Assembly (NCBI RefSeq): GCF_003234565.1 | Contig: NZ_QKTU01000010.1 | Location: 52,825-116,824, forward strand | Length of the DNA stretch: 64,000 bases | Direction: 5' to 3' | From: Curtobacterium sp. MCBD17_013 | GTDB lineage: Bacteria > Actinomycetota > Actinomycetes > Actinomycetales > Microbacteriaceae | In this document: piece after piece, positions 28,270 through 36,339 of the stretch | Position numbering within the stretch: position 1 is the stretch's first letter | Layout: each line of letters begins with the position of its first letter | Notes under the pieces: model-generated | Database searches by the model: none | Told to the model about the DNA's origin: nothing | Seen by the model: the letters and a program-made list of their open reading frames with translations, nothing else | Translations under genes and position numbers: made by a program

Positions 28270-28500
28270 TCGAAGCTGGCGTTCTGCCGCGGACCCATCT
28301 CATCCGCCCCGCCGCCTGCTCCGTACCGGCTCCATCGAGTCGCATTCCACCGGGGCCCCGTCCCGCCGATCATGGCCGGACAACCCACGCCGACCTCCGG
28401 CGTGTGCGATCCGAGTGCCCGCCCGGCCAGCGCCCTGTAGAAGGGATCGAGGCCAGCGCACCGCGCTCGTCGCCAACGAACCATCGGAAAAGACAGCACC

Positions 28501-28791
28501 ATGACCAGCACCATCGACTTCATCCAGATCAGCGGGACCGTGCTCGACGCGCCCGTCCTGACCACCGACGACCTCGTCGAGTTCGTCGTCGCCGACGACG
28601 TCTCCCGTCGCGAGTTCCTCGTCCGCCTCCCCCGCACCGAGCTCGGCGCGCACGTCGTCGCCGGCGCCCACGTGCAGGCCGCCGGCGCCGCCGGCTGGGT
28701 CGTCCCGGGCCGTCCCTGGCGGCACGAGCCGAGCCGGACGATCCTGCAGGCGCACGACGTGCAGCTCGCGGCGCTCGCCTTCGCGGCCTGA
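28501..28791 (+). CDS. Small OB-fold-like hypothetical protein
   Basis: A 96-residue protein: FIQISGTVLDAPVLTTDDLV, FLVRLPRTELGAHVVAGAHV and TILQAHDVQL look like strands of a small beta-barrel, similar in outline to single-strand DNA-binding OB folds. It lacks the conserved aromatic residues of true SSB. No family assigned with confidence. It has a 225-base leader and its stop codon lies inside an 18-bp tandem repeat. Confidence 0.65.
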   Translation: MTSTIDFIQISGTVLDAPVLTTDDLVEFVVADDVSRREFLVRLPRTELGAHVVAGAHVQAAGAAGWVVPGRPWRHEPSRTILQAHDVQLAALAFAA

Positions 28792-28858
28792 CGGCACCGT
28801 GCGGCCCGACGGCACCGTTCCGCCCGACGCCGCGGTACCGCCCGACGGCACCGTGACA
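28787..28858. repeat. Four tandem copies of an 18-bp unit
   Basis: Units begin at 28787, 28805, 28823 and 28841, with consensus CCCGACGGCACCGTTCCG. The first covers the stop codon of the gene at 28501-28791. It lies between convergent genes and may be a length-variable site. Confidence 0.6.
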
Positions 28859-28879
28859 CGCGCCCGGCCCTGAGCGGGT

Positions 28880-31069
28880 TCAGTCGGCGCGGAGCACGCG
28901 TGCAGCGACGTCGGGTGGACACCGGTCCTCGACGCGGTACATCCCCCGGGCGTGCGCGACCGGCACCCACGGCAACCACCGACGGTTGAGGCCGAACCCC
29001 CGACGCGGGGCGAACGACCAGTGCTCCTGCTGCCACCCGACCCCGCGGAGGTCGAACGCGTGCTCGACCGTCGCGAACATCGTGGTCGTGCCGTGTGTGA
29101 CCACGCGAGCGACGTCGAGCCAGTGGTCGTCGTGCGTCAGCGCGAACAGCCGGGCGAACACCGAGGCGTTCACGGCGAGGAACCCGTCCGTCATCGACAC
29201 CCCGGACGCGATGAGCTGGTGTCCGATGGTCGAGACCCCGTGCTTCCAGTGGAGCAGCCCTGGATCGGCGTCCTCCGGCATGGGCACGTCCCAGACGTAG
29301 ATCCACGTCTCGGCGACCGAGGCCGCGGAGGCGGCCCGGTCCAGCCATTCGGCCCCGCGGGTCGCGTCGTACAGGTCGAGGAACCCCTCGGCGGCCAGGA
29401 CCGCGGCTTCCTTGTCCACCACGTCGGGATTGTCGAGGGTGCCGCCGGCGTACCACCCGCGGCGTCCGTACTCCCGCCAGACGAACTCGGCGGCACGCAC
29501 GGCGCCGGCGAGCGCCTCCTCCGACCCCACGGCGACGAGGAACGGCACGACGGTGGCGGTCCCGGACGGCGAGTCGTCGAGCACCTCGCCGGTGCCGGCC
29601 ACCCAGGCGCGCGGGAGGGAACCGTCGAGGGCCTGGTTCCGGAGCAACCAGCTCGCTGCCCTCGTGACCCAGGCGGCCCAGGGCGGGTGTTCCTCGCCGT
29701 GACGGCGTTCGAGCGCCAGGGCGTCGAGCACCGCGAGCGCTCCCTCGGCCACGGCGCGGGCGTACACCGCCGGCTGGTCCCGGAATGTGCGGTACGTGGT
29801 CGTCGCACCCGTCACGGTGTCGAACCCCTCGCCAGCGGGCGGGTCCAGGGCGAGCGTGACGAACGAGTCGATGATCGCCAGACCGCTCGCCCGGTACCGC
29901 TCGGCCACGGCTCCGTCATCGGTGCTGTCCGCCTCGCGGAGCAGGACGACGGCCGCGTCCGTGTTCGCCCCGACGAACCCCATCACCGCGGCGGTCGCCT
30001 CGTCCGTCCGCTGCGGAACGACCGCGTCCGCCTCGAGCGGGACCCCGGTCCGGCCGCCGACCGCCACGACCTGATCGGCCAGGACGGCCGCCGCGCTACG
30101 CACGACGTCCGCGATGTCCGCGCTGCGCACGGCCGGGGCGAAGCGGTCCCAGACCCAGCGCCAGGTCTGCCGGACGACGTCGGGGAAGTCGGTCGAGCCT
30201 CCCGTCCGCACCGCGACGGCGTACTCCTGGGTCGCGCCGTCGTCCAGGGGGTGGAAGCGGCGCCGCCACGCGTCGAGCTGGAGGAGCGGAAGACCGCCGC
30301 TGCTGTAGGTGACGGGTCCTTCGGTGCCGGGGAACCACACGCCGAGCTCCACGCGGTCGCCGGTGCTCCGCGCGCCGATGGACGCGAACGCGAGCCGCGG
30401 GTCGACGATCGTCTCGCCACCGTCCTCGACCATCCCGTCGGCGGCGATGGTGTCACCGCGCGGGTCGCGGTGGGCGATGGCCGCCCATCCTCCGTCCTCG
30501 AGTCGGATGCCGAACAGCGGTGCCGCGGCACGGTCCTCCCGGACGATCGCGGTGGTGACCCCGGCCCGCCGTGCGTGCACGCCGGCGATGGCGAGCGGCG
30601 CGACCTGTGGCGCGTTGCCGTAGGCGACGCCGGGGCAGAACGGCTCGACGCGCTCCCACGGCGCGGCCGCGTCGACCTCGACGACGACCGCCGTGCCGTA
30701 GCCGCGGGCGGGCCCCTGGCCGCCGAGGACCGTGACCCGGCGGGCCATGCGGACGTCGTCGCTGTCGGTGTCCCACCGGTCCTCGACCTGGAGGACCGTC
30801 CCGCCCCCGACGTCGATGCGTGCGGTGCCGACGAGGCCGTCCGCCGTGACCGTCAGCGACTCGTAGGGCGCGCGGTGCTCGGTCTCGACGCCGGTGTCCG
30901 TGTCCGCGTCCGTGTCCGTGTCCGCGTCCGTGTCCGTGTCCGTTCCGGGCTTCCACGTGAGCACCACGACGGGCGCCGCCGCCACGAGCGCCGGACCGCC
31001 CCCACCGGGGGTCGTGATGCGGACGCCGAGCCCGCCCGGGACGTCGGTGGCCTCGACGCGCGTGGTCAT
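28880..31069 (-). CDS. Unassigned 729-residue protein of the sugar operon, probable glycoside-processing enzyme
   Basis: A large soluble protein without a signal peptide. The first ~330 residues are beta-rich; the rest is alpha-helical (RAASWLLRNQALDGSLPRAW, AAEFVWREYGRRGWYAGG, WKHGVSTIGHQLIASG), compatible with an (alpha/alpha)6 toroid seen in many glycoside hydrolases, but I cannot assign a GH family. Its ATG overlaps the stop of the upstream permease gene by four bases, so it is the last gene of the GH127 operon. Near residues 43-58 it has an acidic (Asp-Thr/Asp-Ala) repeat encoded by hexamers. It probably acts on the imported oligosaccharide. Confidence 0.7.
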   Translation of the reverse strand: MTTRVEATDVPGGLGVRITTPGGGGPALVAAAPVVVLTWKPGTDTDTDADTDTDADTDTGVETEHRAPYESLTVTADGLVGTARIDVGGGTVLQVEDRWDTDSDDVRMARRVTVLGGQGPARGYGTAVVVEVDAAAPWERVEPFCPGVAYGNAPQVAPLAIAGVHARRAGVTTAIVREDRAAAPLFGIRLEDGGWAAIAHRDPRGDTIAADGMVEDGGETIVDPRLAFASIGARSTGDRVELGVWFPGTEGPVTYSSGGLPLLQLDAWRRRFHPLDDGATQEYAVAVRTGGSTDFPDVVRQTWRWVWDRFAPAVRSADIADVVRSAAAVLADQVVAVGGRTGVPLEADAVVPQRTDEATAAVMGFVGANTDAAVVLLREADSTDDGAVAERYRASGLAIIDSFVTLALDPPAGEGFDTVTGATTTYRTFRDQPAVYARAVAEGALAVLDALALERRHGEEHPPWAAWVTRAASWLLRNQALDGSLPRAWVAGTGEVLDDSPSGTATVVPFLVAVGSEEALAGAVRAAEFVWREYGRRGWYAGGTLDNPDVVDKEAAVLAAEGFLDLYDATRGAEWLDRAASAASVAETWIYVWDVPMPEDADPGLLHWKHGVSTIGHQLIASGVSMTDGFLAVNASVFARLFALTHDDHWLDVARVVTHGTTTMFATVEHAFDLRGVGWQQEHWSFAPRRGFGLNRRWLPWVPVAHARGMYRVEDRCPPDVAARVLRAD
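30894..30941. repeat. Hexamer repeat inside the 729-residue gene
   Basis: Eight in-frame hexamers of GTGTCC or GCGTCC on the plus strand, with an 18-bp higher-order period, encode alternating Asp-Thr/Asp-Ala. Copy changes would keep the frame and only change linker length. Confidence 0.75.
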
Positions 31070-31965
31070 CCCTTGATGCCGCTCGACGCGATGCTCGGCA
31101 CGATGAACCGCTGGAACACGAGGAACATCGCCACGACGGGCAGGGTGAGCAGCACCACGCCCGCCATCTGCACCGTCGGCAGCGTGTAGTTCTGCGACTG
31201 CAGGCTGTTGAGGCCGAGCGTCAGGACGTACATGTCCTTGTCGCTCGTCATCGTCACCGGGATGAGGAAGCTGTTCCACGTCCACGTGCCGGCGAGGATC
31301 GCCTGCGTGGCGATCGCCGTGACCGACAGTGGCAGCCCGATCCGCAGGAAGATCCGGAAGCGGTTCGCGCCGTCGAGCGCCGCGGCCTCCTCGAGGTCCT
31401 TCGGGATCGTGCCGAACGACTGCCGCATGAGGAAGATGAGGAGCGGGTTGACGATGAACGGGATGATGAGCGCCGCGTAGGTGTTCAGCCAGCCGAGCTT
31501 GACGATCTGCAGGTAGAGCGGGATGAGGTACGCCTGCAGCGGCACGAGCAGGATCACGATGATGCCCGTGAACACGACGCGCTTGCCGCGGAACTGCAGA
31601 CGGGCCAGCGCCCAACCCGCCAGGGTGTTCACGATGACCGCGCCGGCGACGACGCAGCCCGTGACGATCGCGGTGTTCGCGTACCAGCGTCCGATCGGGG
31701 CGTGCGTGAACACGTACGTGTAGTTCGACAGGGTCAGGTGCGACGGCGGGACGATCGAGAAGAAGTCCGCTGGCGACAGGAACGAGCAGTACAGCACGAA
31801 CAGCAGCGGGGCGACCATGATCAGTCCGAACACGATGAGGAACGTGTACCGGGCGGACCGGGCGACCGTCTGCTGGGTGCGGTGCGAGCGCATCGGGCGA
31901 CCGGTGCCGCTGGTCGGTGTGCTCGGGCGGGTGACCGCGGTGCGCTGCGTCGAGGTGGCGCTCAT
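31066..31965 (-). CDS. Carbohydrate ABC transporter permease, MalG type
   Basis: A 299-residue CUT1 permease with six transmembrane segments and the EAA loop EAAALDGANRFRIFLRIGLPLS. The C-terminus PSIASSGIKG is typical of the MalG side. The ATG overlaps the stop of the MalF-type gene by four bases and its own stop overlaps the next start by four. It forms the inner-membrane channel with the MalF-type partner. No ATPase gene is present locally; a shared MsiK-type ATPase encoded elsewhere is likely. Confidence 0.94.
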   Translation of the reverse strand: MSATSTQRTAVTRPSTPTSGTGRPMRSHRTQQTVARSARYTFLIVFGLIMVAPLLFVLYCSFLSPADFFSIVPPSHLTLSNYTYVFTHAPIGRWYANTAIVTGCVVAGAVIVNTLAGWALARLQFRGKRVVFTGIIVILLVPLQAYLIPLYLQIVKLGWLNTYAALIIPFIVNPLLIFLMRQSFGTIPKDLEEAAALDGANRFRIFLRIGLPLSVTAIATQAILAGTWTWNSFLIPVTMTSDKDMYVLTLGLNSLQSQNYTLPTVQMAGVVLLTLPVVAMFLVFQRFIVPSIASSGIKG

Positions 31966-32906
31966 GCGTCCTGCTCCTTCGGGCCGAGGAGCCGGCTGAC
32001 GACGCCGGCGAGGATCACGATGGCGAGCAGGATCACGGTCGCCGCCGAGGCGTACCCGATGTTGCTCAAGCGGAACGCCTGCTGGTAGATGAAGATCACG
32101 ATCGTCGAGGTCGCACCGGCCGGGCTCCCGAGCACGGTGCCGCCGGAGATGACGTACGCCTGGTCGAAGACCTGGATCGCCTGGATGATCCCGGTCAGCA
32201 CCACGAACGCGGTGAACGGACGCACGCCCGGCAGCGTCACGCTGAGGAACTGACGGAAGGCGCCCGCACCGTCCATCTCGGCGGCCTCGTACAGGTCCGC
32301 CGGGATCGTCTCCATGCCCCCGACGAAGATCACGATGTACAGCCCGACGAACATGTACACGTACACGATCACGAGGAACCACAGCGCCAGGCCGGGGCTC
32401 GCGTACCAGGTCGCGTTCGGCAGGCCGAACAGCGACAGTGCGGTGGACGCGATGCCGCCCTTGACGAACAGCTGCATGAAGATCGTCGTGATCGCGACGG
32501 TCGATGTCATGTAGGGCACGAAGTACGCGGTGCGGAGTGCGCCCTTGCCGACGGTGGCACCGCGCAGGACGGCGGCGACGACGATCGCCAGGACCGTCTG
32601 GACCGGGACGACGCCCGCCACGAAGGTCGCCGTGATCCCGAGGGAGCGGCCGAACGCCGGGTCGGCGAACAGCTGCCCGAAGTTCTGCAGCCCGACGAAG
32701 CTGCGCTGGTCGAAGTCGAACTTGCCGACCTGCTGCACGCTGAGCACGACGGACTGCGCGATCGGGTAGGCGAACCACCACAGCAGCAGGACCACCGCGG
32801 GGGCGAGCATGAGCCACGCGGCCGGGTTGTCGGTCCGGAGCCAGGCGCGGCGGCGCGACGACGTGGGCCGTCGCGCCGCCCTGATGGAGCTCTTGATGGC
32901 ACTCAC
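31962..32906 (-). CDS. Carbohydrate ABC transporter permease, MalF type
   Basis: A 314-residue CUT1 permease: WLMLAPAVVLLLWWFAYPIAQS as first membrane segment, YFVPYMTSTVAI, and the EAA loop YEAAEMDGAGAFRQFLSVTLPG. It starts 9 bases after the binding-protein gene and overlaps the MalG-type gene by four bases. Pairs with that protein for oligosaccharide import. Confidence 0.94.
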   Translation of the reverse strand: MSAIKSSIRAARRPTSSRRRAWLRTDNPAAWLMLAPAVVLLLWWFAYPIAQSVVLSVQQVGKFDFDQRSFVGLQNFGQLFADPAFGRSLGITATFVAGVVPVQTVLAIVVAAVLRGATVGKGALRTAYFVPYMTSTVAITTIFMQLFVKGGIASTALSLFGLPNATWYASPGLALWFLVIVYVYMFVGLYIVIFVGGMETIPADLYEAAEMDGAGAFRQFLSVTLPGVRPFTAFVVLTGIIQAIQVFDQAYVISGGTVLGSPAGATSTIVIFIYQQAFRLSNIGYASAATVILLAIVILAGVVSRLLGPKEQDA

Positions 32907-32915
32907 GCCGCTCGG

Positions 32916-34181
32916 CTACTTCCCGTACTTCTGCTGGAGCTGGTGCAGCAGGGCCGTGGAGCTCGTCGCCTTCTTCGCGACGAGCTGCTGGAACCCGTTG
33001 ACCAGGTCGTTGCCGAACTCGGTCGACTTGGTCGGGTAGTCGAGCGACTCGCCCTTCGCCAGCACCGAGTTCGTGAACGCCGCGTACTGCGGGGTGTCCT
33101 GGCGGTACTGGCTGATGTACTTCGTGGCGGCCGGGACGTACCCGAGCTTGGTCGTGATGATCGCCTTCTGCGAGTACGAGTCGGTCATCGCGGCGATGAC
33201 GGCCATGTCGACCGCCTTGTCCTTCGACTTCTGGGCGATGCTGAAGCCACCGCCGTAGGTCGCCACCGTCGACGAGGACGCCGTCTTCCCGGGGAGCGTC
33301 GTCAGCGTGTACTTCGTCGACGGGTCACTCGTCTGCATGAAGCCGATGTACCAGGGGCCGGCGTCGGACATGGCGGCGTTCCCCTTGCCGAAGGCCTCGC
33401 CATCCCAGGTCGCCCCGAGCTGCTCGGCGCTCTCGGCGTCGCCGTTCTTGAACATGGTCAACAGTTGGTCGAGCGCCTGCACGTTCTGCTTCGAGTCGAT
33501 CGTCGTGCCGCCGTGGTAGCCGCCACCGTTCGCGATCATGTACTGCGTCAGGTGGAACAGGTTCTCGAGCAGCACCACGCCGGGCTTGCCCGTCTTCGCC
33601 TTGACCTGCGCCGCGGCCGTCGCGATCTCGGCGAGGGTCTTCGGGGTCGAGGTGACGCCCGCCTCCGCGAGCACGTCCTGGTTGTAGGCGTAGCCCGAGT
33701 TCTGCAGGTACGACGGCACCGCGTAGAGCTTGCCGCCGATCTTCCAGCCGTTCACGAGCGCCTTCGGGAACGCGCTGAGCTGGACATCGGTCTTCCCGAT
33801 CACGTCGTCCATCGACGCGATCGCCCCCTCGGTCGCGTACTCGGCGACCGGTGCCGAGTTGTCCCAGAGGGTGATGTCCGGGGCCGTGCCCGCGGCGAAC
33901 TGCGTCGGCAGCTGGTTCAGCTGGTCGTCGTAGGTCGGGTAGACGTGCGTCTTGATCGTGACGCCGGGCAGTTCCTTCTCGGCGTGCTTGATGATGTCCG
34001 ACATGTAGGTGTCGACGACGCCGCCGCCGGAGTACCCGACGGTGACGGTGCCCTTGAGGGACGAGCTCGAGCCGGAGCCCGAGCTGCCCGAGCTGCCCGA
34101 GCTGCTGCAGCCGGTGAGCACGAGCGCCGCGGCGATGCCGAGCGCTCCCACTCCGGTGACGGTTCGCGTTCGCTTGATCAT
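32916..34181 (-). CDS. Carbohydrate ABC transporter substrate-binding lipoprotein (family 1)
   Basis: A 421-residue extracellular sugar-binding protein. The lipobox is VLTGC with C25, followed by a Ser/Gly linker and a family 1 fold (YPTYDDQLNQLPTQFAAGTAPDI, MSDAGPWYIGFMQ). A strong AAGGAGG precedes the ATG. It lies 56 bases downstream of the GH127 gene. The ligand is probably an arabinose-containing oligosaccharide, inferred from that neighbour. Confidence 0.93.
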   Translation of the reverse strand: MIKRTRTVTGVGALGIAAALVLTGCSSSGSSGSSGSGSSSSLKGTVTVGYSGGGVVDTYMSDIIKHAEKELPGVTIKTHVYPTYDDQLNQLPTQFAAGTAPDITLWDNSAPVAEYATEGAIASMDDVIGKTDVQLSAFPKALVNGWKIGGKLYAVPSYLQNSGYAYNQDVLAEAGVTSTPKTLAEIATAAAQVKAKTGKPGVVLLENLFHLTQYMIANGGGYHGGTTIDSKQNVQALDQLLTMFKNGDAESAEQLGATWDGEAFGKGNAAMSDAGPWYIGFMQTSDPSTKYTLTTLPGKTASSSTVATYGGGFSIAQKSKDKAVDMAVIAAMTDSYSQKAIITTKLGYVPAATKYISQYRQDTPQYAAFTNSVLAKGESLDYPTKSTEFGNDLVNGFQQLVAKKATSSTALLHQLQQKYGK

Positions 34182-34237
34182 GATGGGCCTCCTTGCCCTG
34201 GCGTGATGACGGGTGGTGCTGCTGGTTCGGGTTCGGG

Positions 34238-36172
34238 TCAGGCCTGCGCGGTGGCGGCGTCCGCCAGCGGGAGCCAGACGCGCATGGTCGACGGACCGCG
34301 CTCGGCCCACTGGTGGTACGGGCGGAGCCGGACGGTTCCGGGGCGCTGCGCGTCGTGCGCGGGCGAGGCGGCGTACGGCCAGTCCCGCTCGGGCGCGTCG
34401 ACGGCGACCGCGTCGAGCGCCGCGTCGGTGGCGCCGTCCGCGGTCGGCTCGGCCCCCGGGAGGACCTGGATCGCGTCGACGCGATCGGCGTCCTGGTCGA
34501 TCGACTCGGCGCAGAGCACGAGCGGCCCGCGCTCCACCGCGACCGTCCCGCGGAGCGCGTCGATCCGTTCGTCCGGGGCCACGAGCCTCGGCTGCGTCGG
34601 GAGGTCGAGGGTGACGACGTCGCCGGCACGCCAGGCGCGACGGATCGCGACGGACCCGCCGTCGACCGTCTCGGCTCCCTCGCCGGCGTCGACGGTGGCG
34701 CTGCCAGCGGCCCAGCCCGGCACGCGGAGGGTCAGGGTCCACGGCTCGGGCGCGTCCTCGGCGACGACGACCCGCACGCGGCCGTCGAGCGGGTAGTCCG
34801 TGGCGACCTCGAGGCGGACCGTGCGGCCGTCGGGCAGCGTCGTGTCGATCCGGCCCTCCGCGTACTGGTGCAGTTGCAGGCCGTCGTCGTCCACCGTCGC
34901 CACGTACGCGGTGAGGCTGGCGAGGGTGCGCGCGACGTTCGTCGGGCAGCACGACACCGCGAACCACGGCGCACGCTGGCTCGACGCGGCGCGCTCGCTC
35001 GGCTCGTCGACCGCGGCCGGGGTGCCGGGCACGTTCCGCTGCAGCGGGTTCACGTAGAAGAACGCGGTGCCCTGCTCGTCCGGGCTCGTCGCGATGACGT
35101 TGTACAGCGTCCGCTCGATGAGGTCGGCGTACCGCTCCTCACCGTCGGCGAGCAGGAGCCGCCAGCTGAACATGATCGACCCGACACCGGCGCAGGTCTC
35201 GGAGTAGGCCCGATCGGAGGGCAGTTCGAAGTCGTCGCCGAAGGACTCGCCCTCGTGCCGCGACCCCATGCCACCGGTCAGGTACGTGCGGTGCGCGACC
35301 GTGTTGTGCCACTGCGTCCGGAGCGCGTCCGACAGCTCGGCGTCGCCCCGGTCCACGGCGAGGTCGACCGCGCCGGCCGCCAGGTAGAGCGCGCGGACCG
35401 CGTGGCCACGGAGCACGTCTGCGTCGCGCACGTGCAGGTCGTCGAGGAAGTACGACGCGGGCACGTCGGGATCGTGCAGCGTGCCGTCCCCGCGGCGCTC
35501 GATGAACAGCGCCGCCTGCGTCCGGTACCGCTCGTCACCGGTCACGCGGGCGAGCTCCACGAGCGCGACCTCGATCTCCGGGTGGCCGCACACGCGCTGG
35601 TCGCCGTCCGCGCCGAAGACGTCACACACGTGGTCGGCCACGTGGATCGCCGCCTCGACGAACGCGTCGCGGCCGGCGGTGCGGGCGCGCGCCACAGCGG
35701 CCTGGATCATGTGCCCGGCGCAGTAGAGCTCGTGGCCCCACTCGAGGTCGGACCAGCGCGGCTGCTGCCCCGGGCCTCCGAAGCGCGTGTTGAGGTAGCC
35801 GTCCTCCTGCTGGGCTGCGACGACACGGGCCGACAGGTCCTGGAACGTCTGCTCCACCCAGGCATCACCCGAGCGTCCGGACTCCCACGCGAGCGCCTCG
35901 AGGAGCTTGTAGATCTCCGAGTCGGCGAACTCCCGACCTGCGGACGGAGCCTCTCGCCCCTCGGCGGCGCGGTCGAAGTTGCCGACCCAGCCGAGTCGCT
36001 CCATCCACTCGAGGCAGTGGCGGAGCGTGGCGCGGGCGTTCGTCGCCTGGCGGTCACCCCAGAAGCCGCCCGTGATCGTGACGTCGGTCATGGGGACGGG
36101 GCGGAGGCGGCCCGTCGTCGGCGCGACCACGAGGCCGCGCTGCGAAGTGGGGGTGGTGCTGATGTCGGTCAT
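34238..36172 (-). CDS. GH127 beta-L-arabinofuranosidase-like glycoside hydrolase
   Basis: A 644-residue glycosidase of the DUF1680/GH127 family. The Zn-Glu-Cys3 set of Bifidobacterium HypBA1 is matched by SETCAG (E325, C327) and VSCCPTN (C408, C409), with similar spacing. HypBA1 releases beta-1,2-linked L-arabinofuranose from plant glycoprotein arabinans, using a cysteine nucleophile. There is no signal peptide, so it should act on imported sugar. First gene of the five-gene operon, divergent from the LacI regulator. A related GH127-clan specificity is possible. Confidence 0.88.
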   Translation of the reverse strand: MTDISTTPTSQRGLVVAPTTGRLRPVPMTDVTITGGFWGDRQATNARATLRHCLEWMERLGWVGNFDRAAEGREAPSAGREFADSEIYKLLEALAWESGRSGDAWVEQTFQDLSARVVAAQQEDGYLNTRFGGPGQQPRWSDLEWGHELYCAGHMIQAAVARARTAGRDAFVEAAIHVADHVCDVFGADGDQRVCGHPEIEVALVELARVTGDERYRTQAALFIERRGDGTLHDPDVPASYFLDDLHVRDADVLRGHAVRALYLAAGAVDLAVDRGDAELSDALRTQWHNTVAHRTYLTGGMGSRHEGESFGDDFELPSDRAYSETCAGVGSIMFSWRLLLADGEERYADLIERTLYNVIATSPDEQGTAFFYVNPLQRNVPGTPAAVDEPSERAASSQRAPWFAVSCCPTNVARTLASLTAYVATVDDDGLQLHQYAEGRIDTTLPDGRTVRLEVATDYPLDGRVRVVVAEDAPEPWTLTLRVPGWAAGSATVDAGEGAETVDGGSVAIRRAWRAGDVVTLDLPTQPRLVAPDERIDALRGTVAVERGPLVLCAESIDQDADRVDAIQVLPGAEPTADGATDAALDAVAVDAPERDWPYAASPAHDAQRPGTVRLRPYHQWAERGPSTMRVWLPLADAATAQA

Positions 36173-36211
36173 TCGTGCGTCCTTGCTGCAAATCTCCGGA
36201 AAGCTTTACGA

Positions 36212-36241
36212 ACCGTAACTGCCGGGTCTCGATTGCGTCAA
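36212..36241 (-). promoter_or_regulatory. Promoter of the GH127 sugar operon
   Basis: On the minus strand TTGACG (36236-36241) and TACGGT (36212-36217) are 18 bases apart. An AAAGCTTT palindrome lies next to the predicted start site and may be an operator. Confidence 0.5.
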
Positions 36242-36262
36242 GCGGAAAGCTGCCGGTACTGT
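36233..36262 (+). promoter_or_regulatory. Promoter of the LacI-family gene
   Basis: TTGCGT at 36233-36238 and TACTGT at 36257-36262 are 18 bases apart. Its -35 overlaps the -35 of the divergent operon promoter, so the two promoters should compete. Confidence 0.45.
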
Positions 36263-36296
36263 TTGCGGCAACGGGTTGCCGGTACTGTTCACGGCA
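36251..36296. promoter_or_regulatory. Twin operator-like repeats upstream of the LacI-family gene
   Basis: TGCCGGTACTGTTTGCGGCA at 36251-36270 and TGCCGGTACTGTTCACGGCA at 36277-36296 are direct repeats with a period of 26 bp. Each has TGCCG/CGGCA ends around ten bases. Between them CGGCAAC-GG-GTTGCCG (36266-36281) is a further perfect dyad. Confidence 0.6.
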
Positions 36297-36339
36297 GCGG
36301 GGTCGACGCCTGGGGCGGTCGGACACAAGAGGGGGCTGC

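Larger units (their letters stand above)
27676..28500. other. Long stretch without a recognisable gene (825 bases)
   Basis: It contains the promoter of the hydrolase gene at its left end, a short hairpin near 27896-27911, a 14-bp LexA-like dyad at 27977-27990, an extended -10 promoter at 28241-28269 and a leader of about 225 bases before the gene at 28501. Open frames exist on both strands but have no natural composition. The length is unusual for this gene-dense window. Confidence 0.55.

Noticed and set aside
28787..28858. CRISPR-like appearance of the 18-bp repeat
   Set aside because: Units are directly adjacent without spacers and no cas genes are present.
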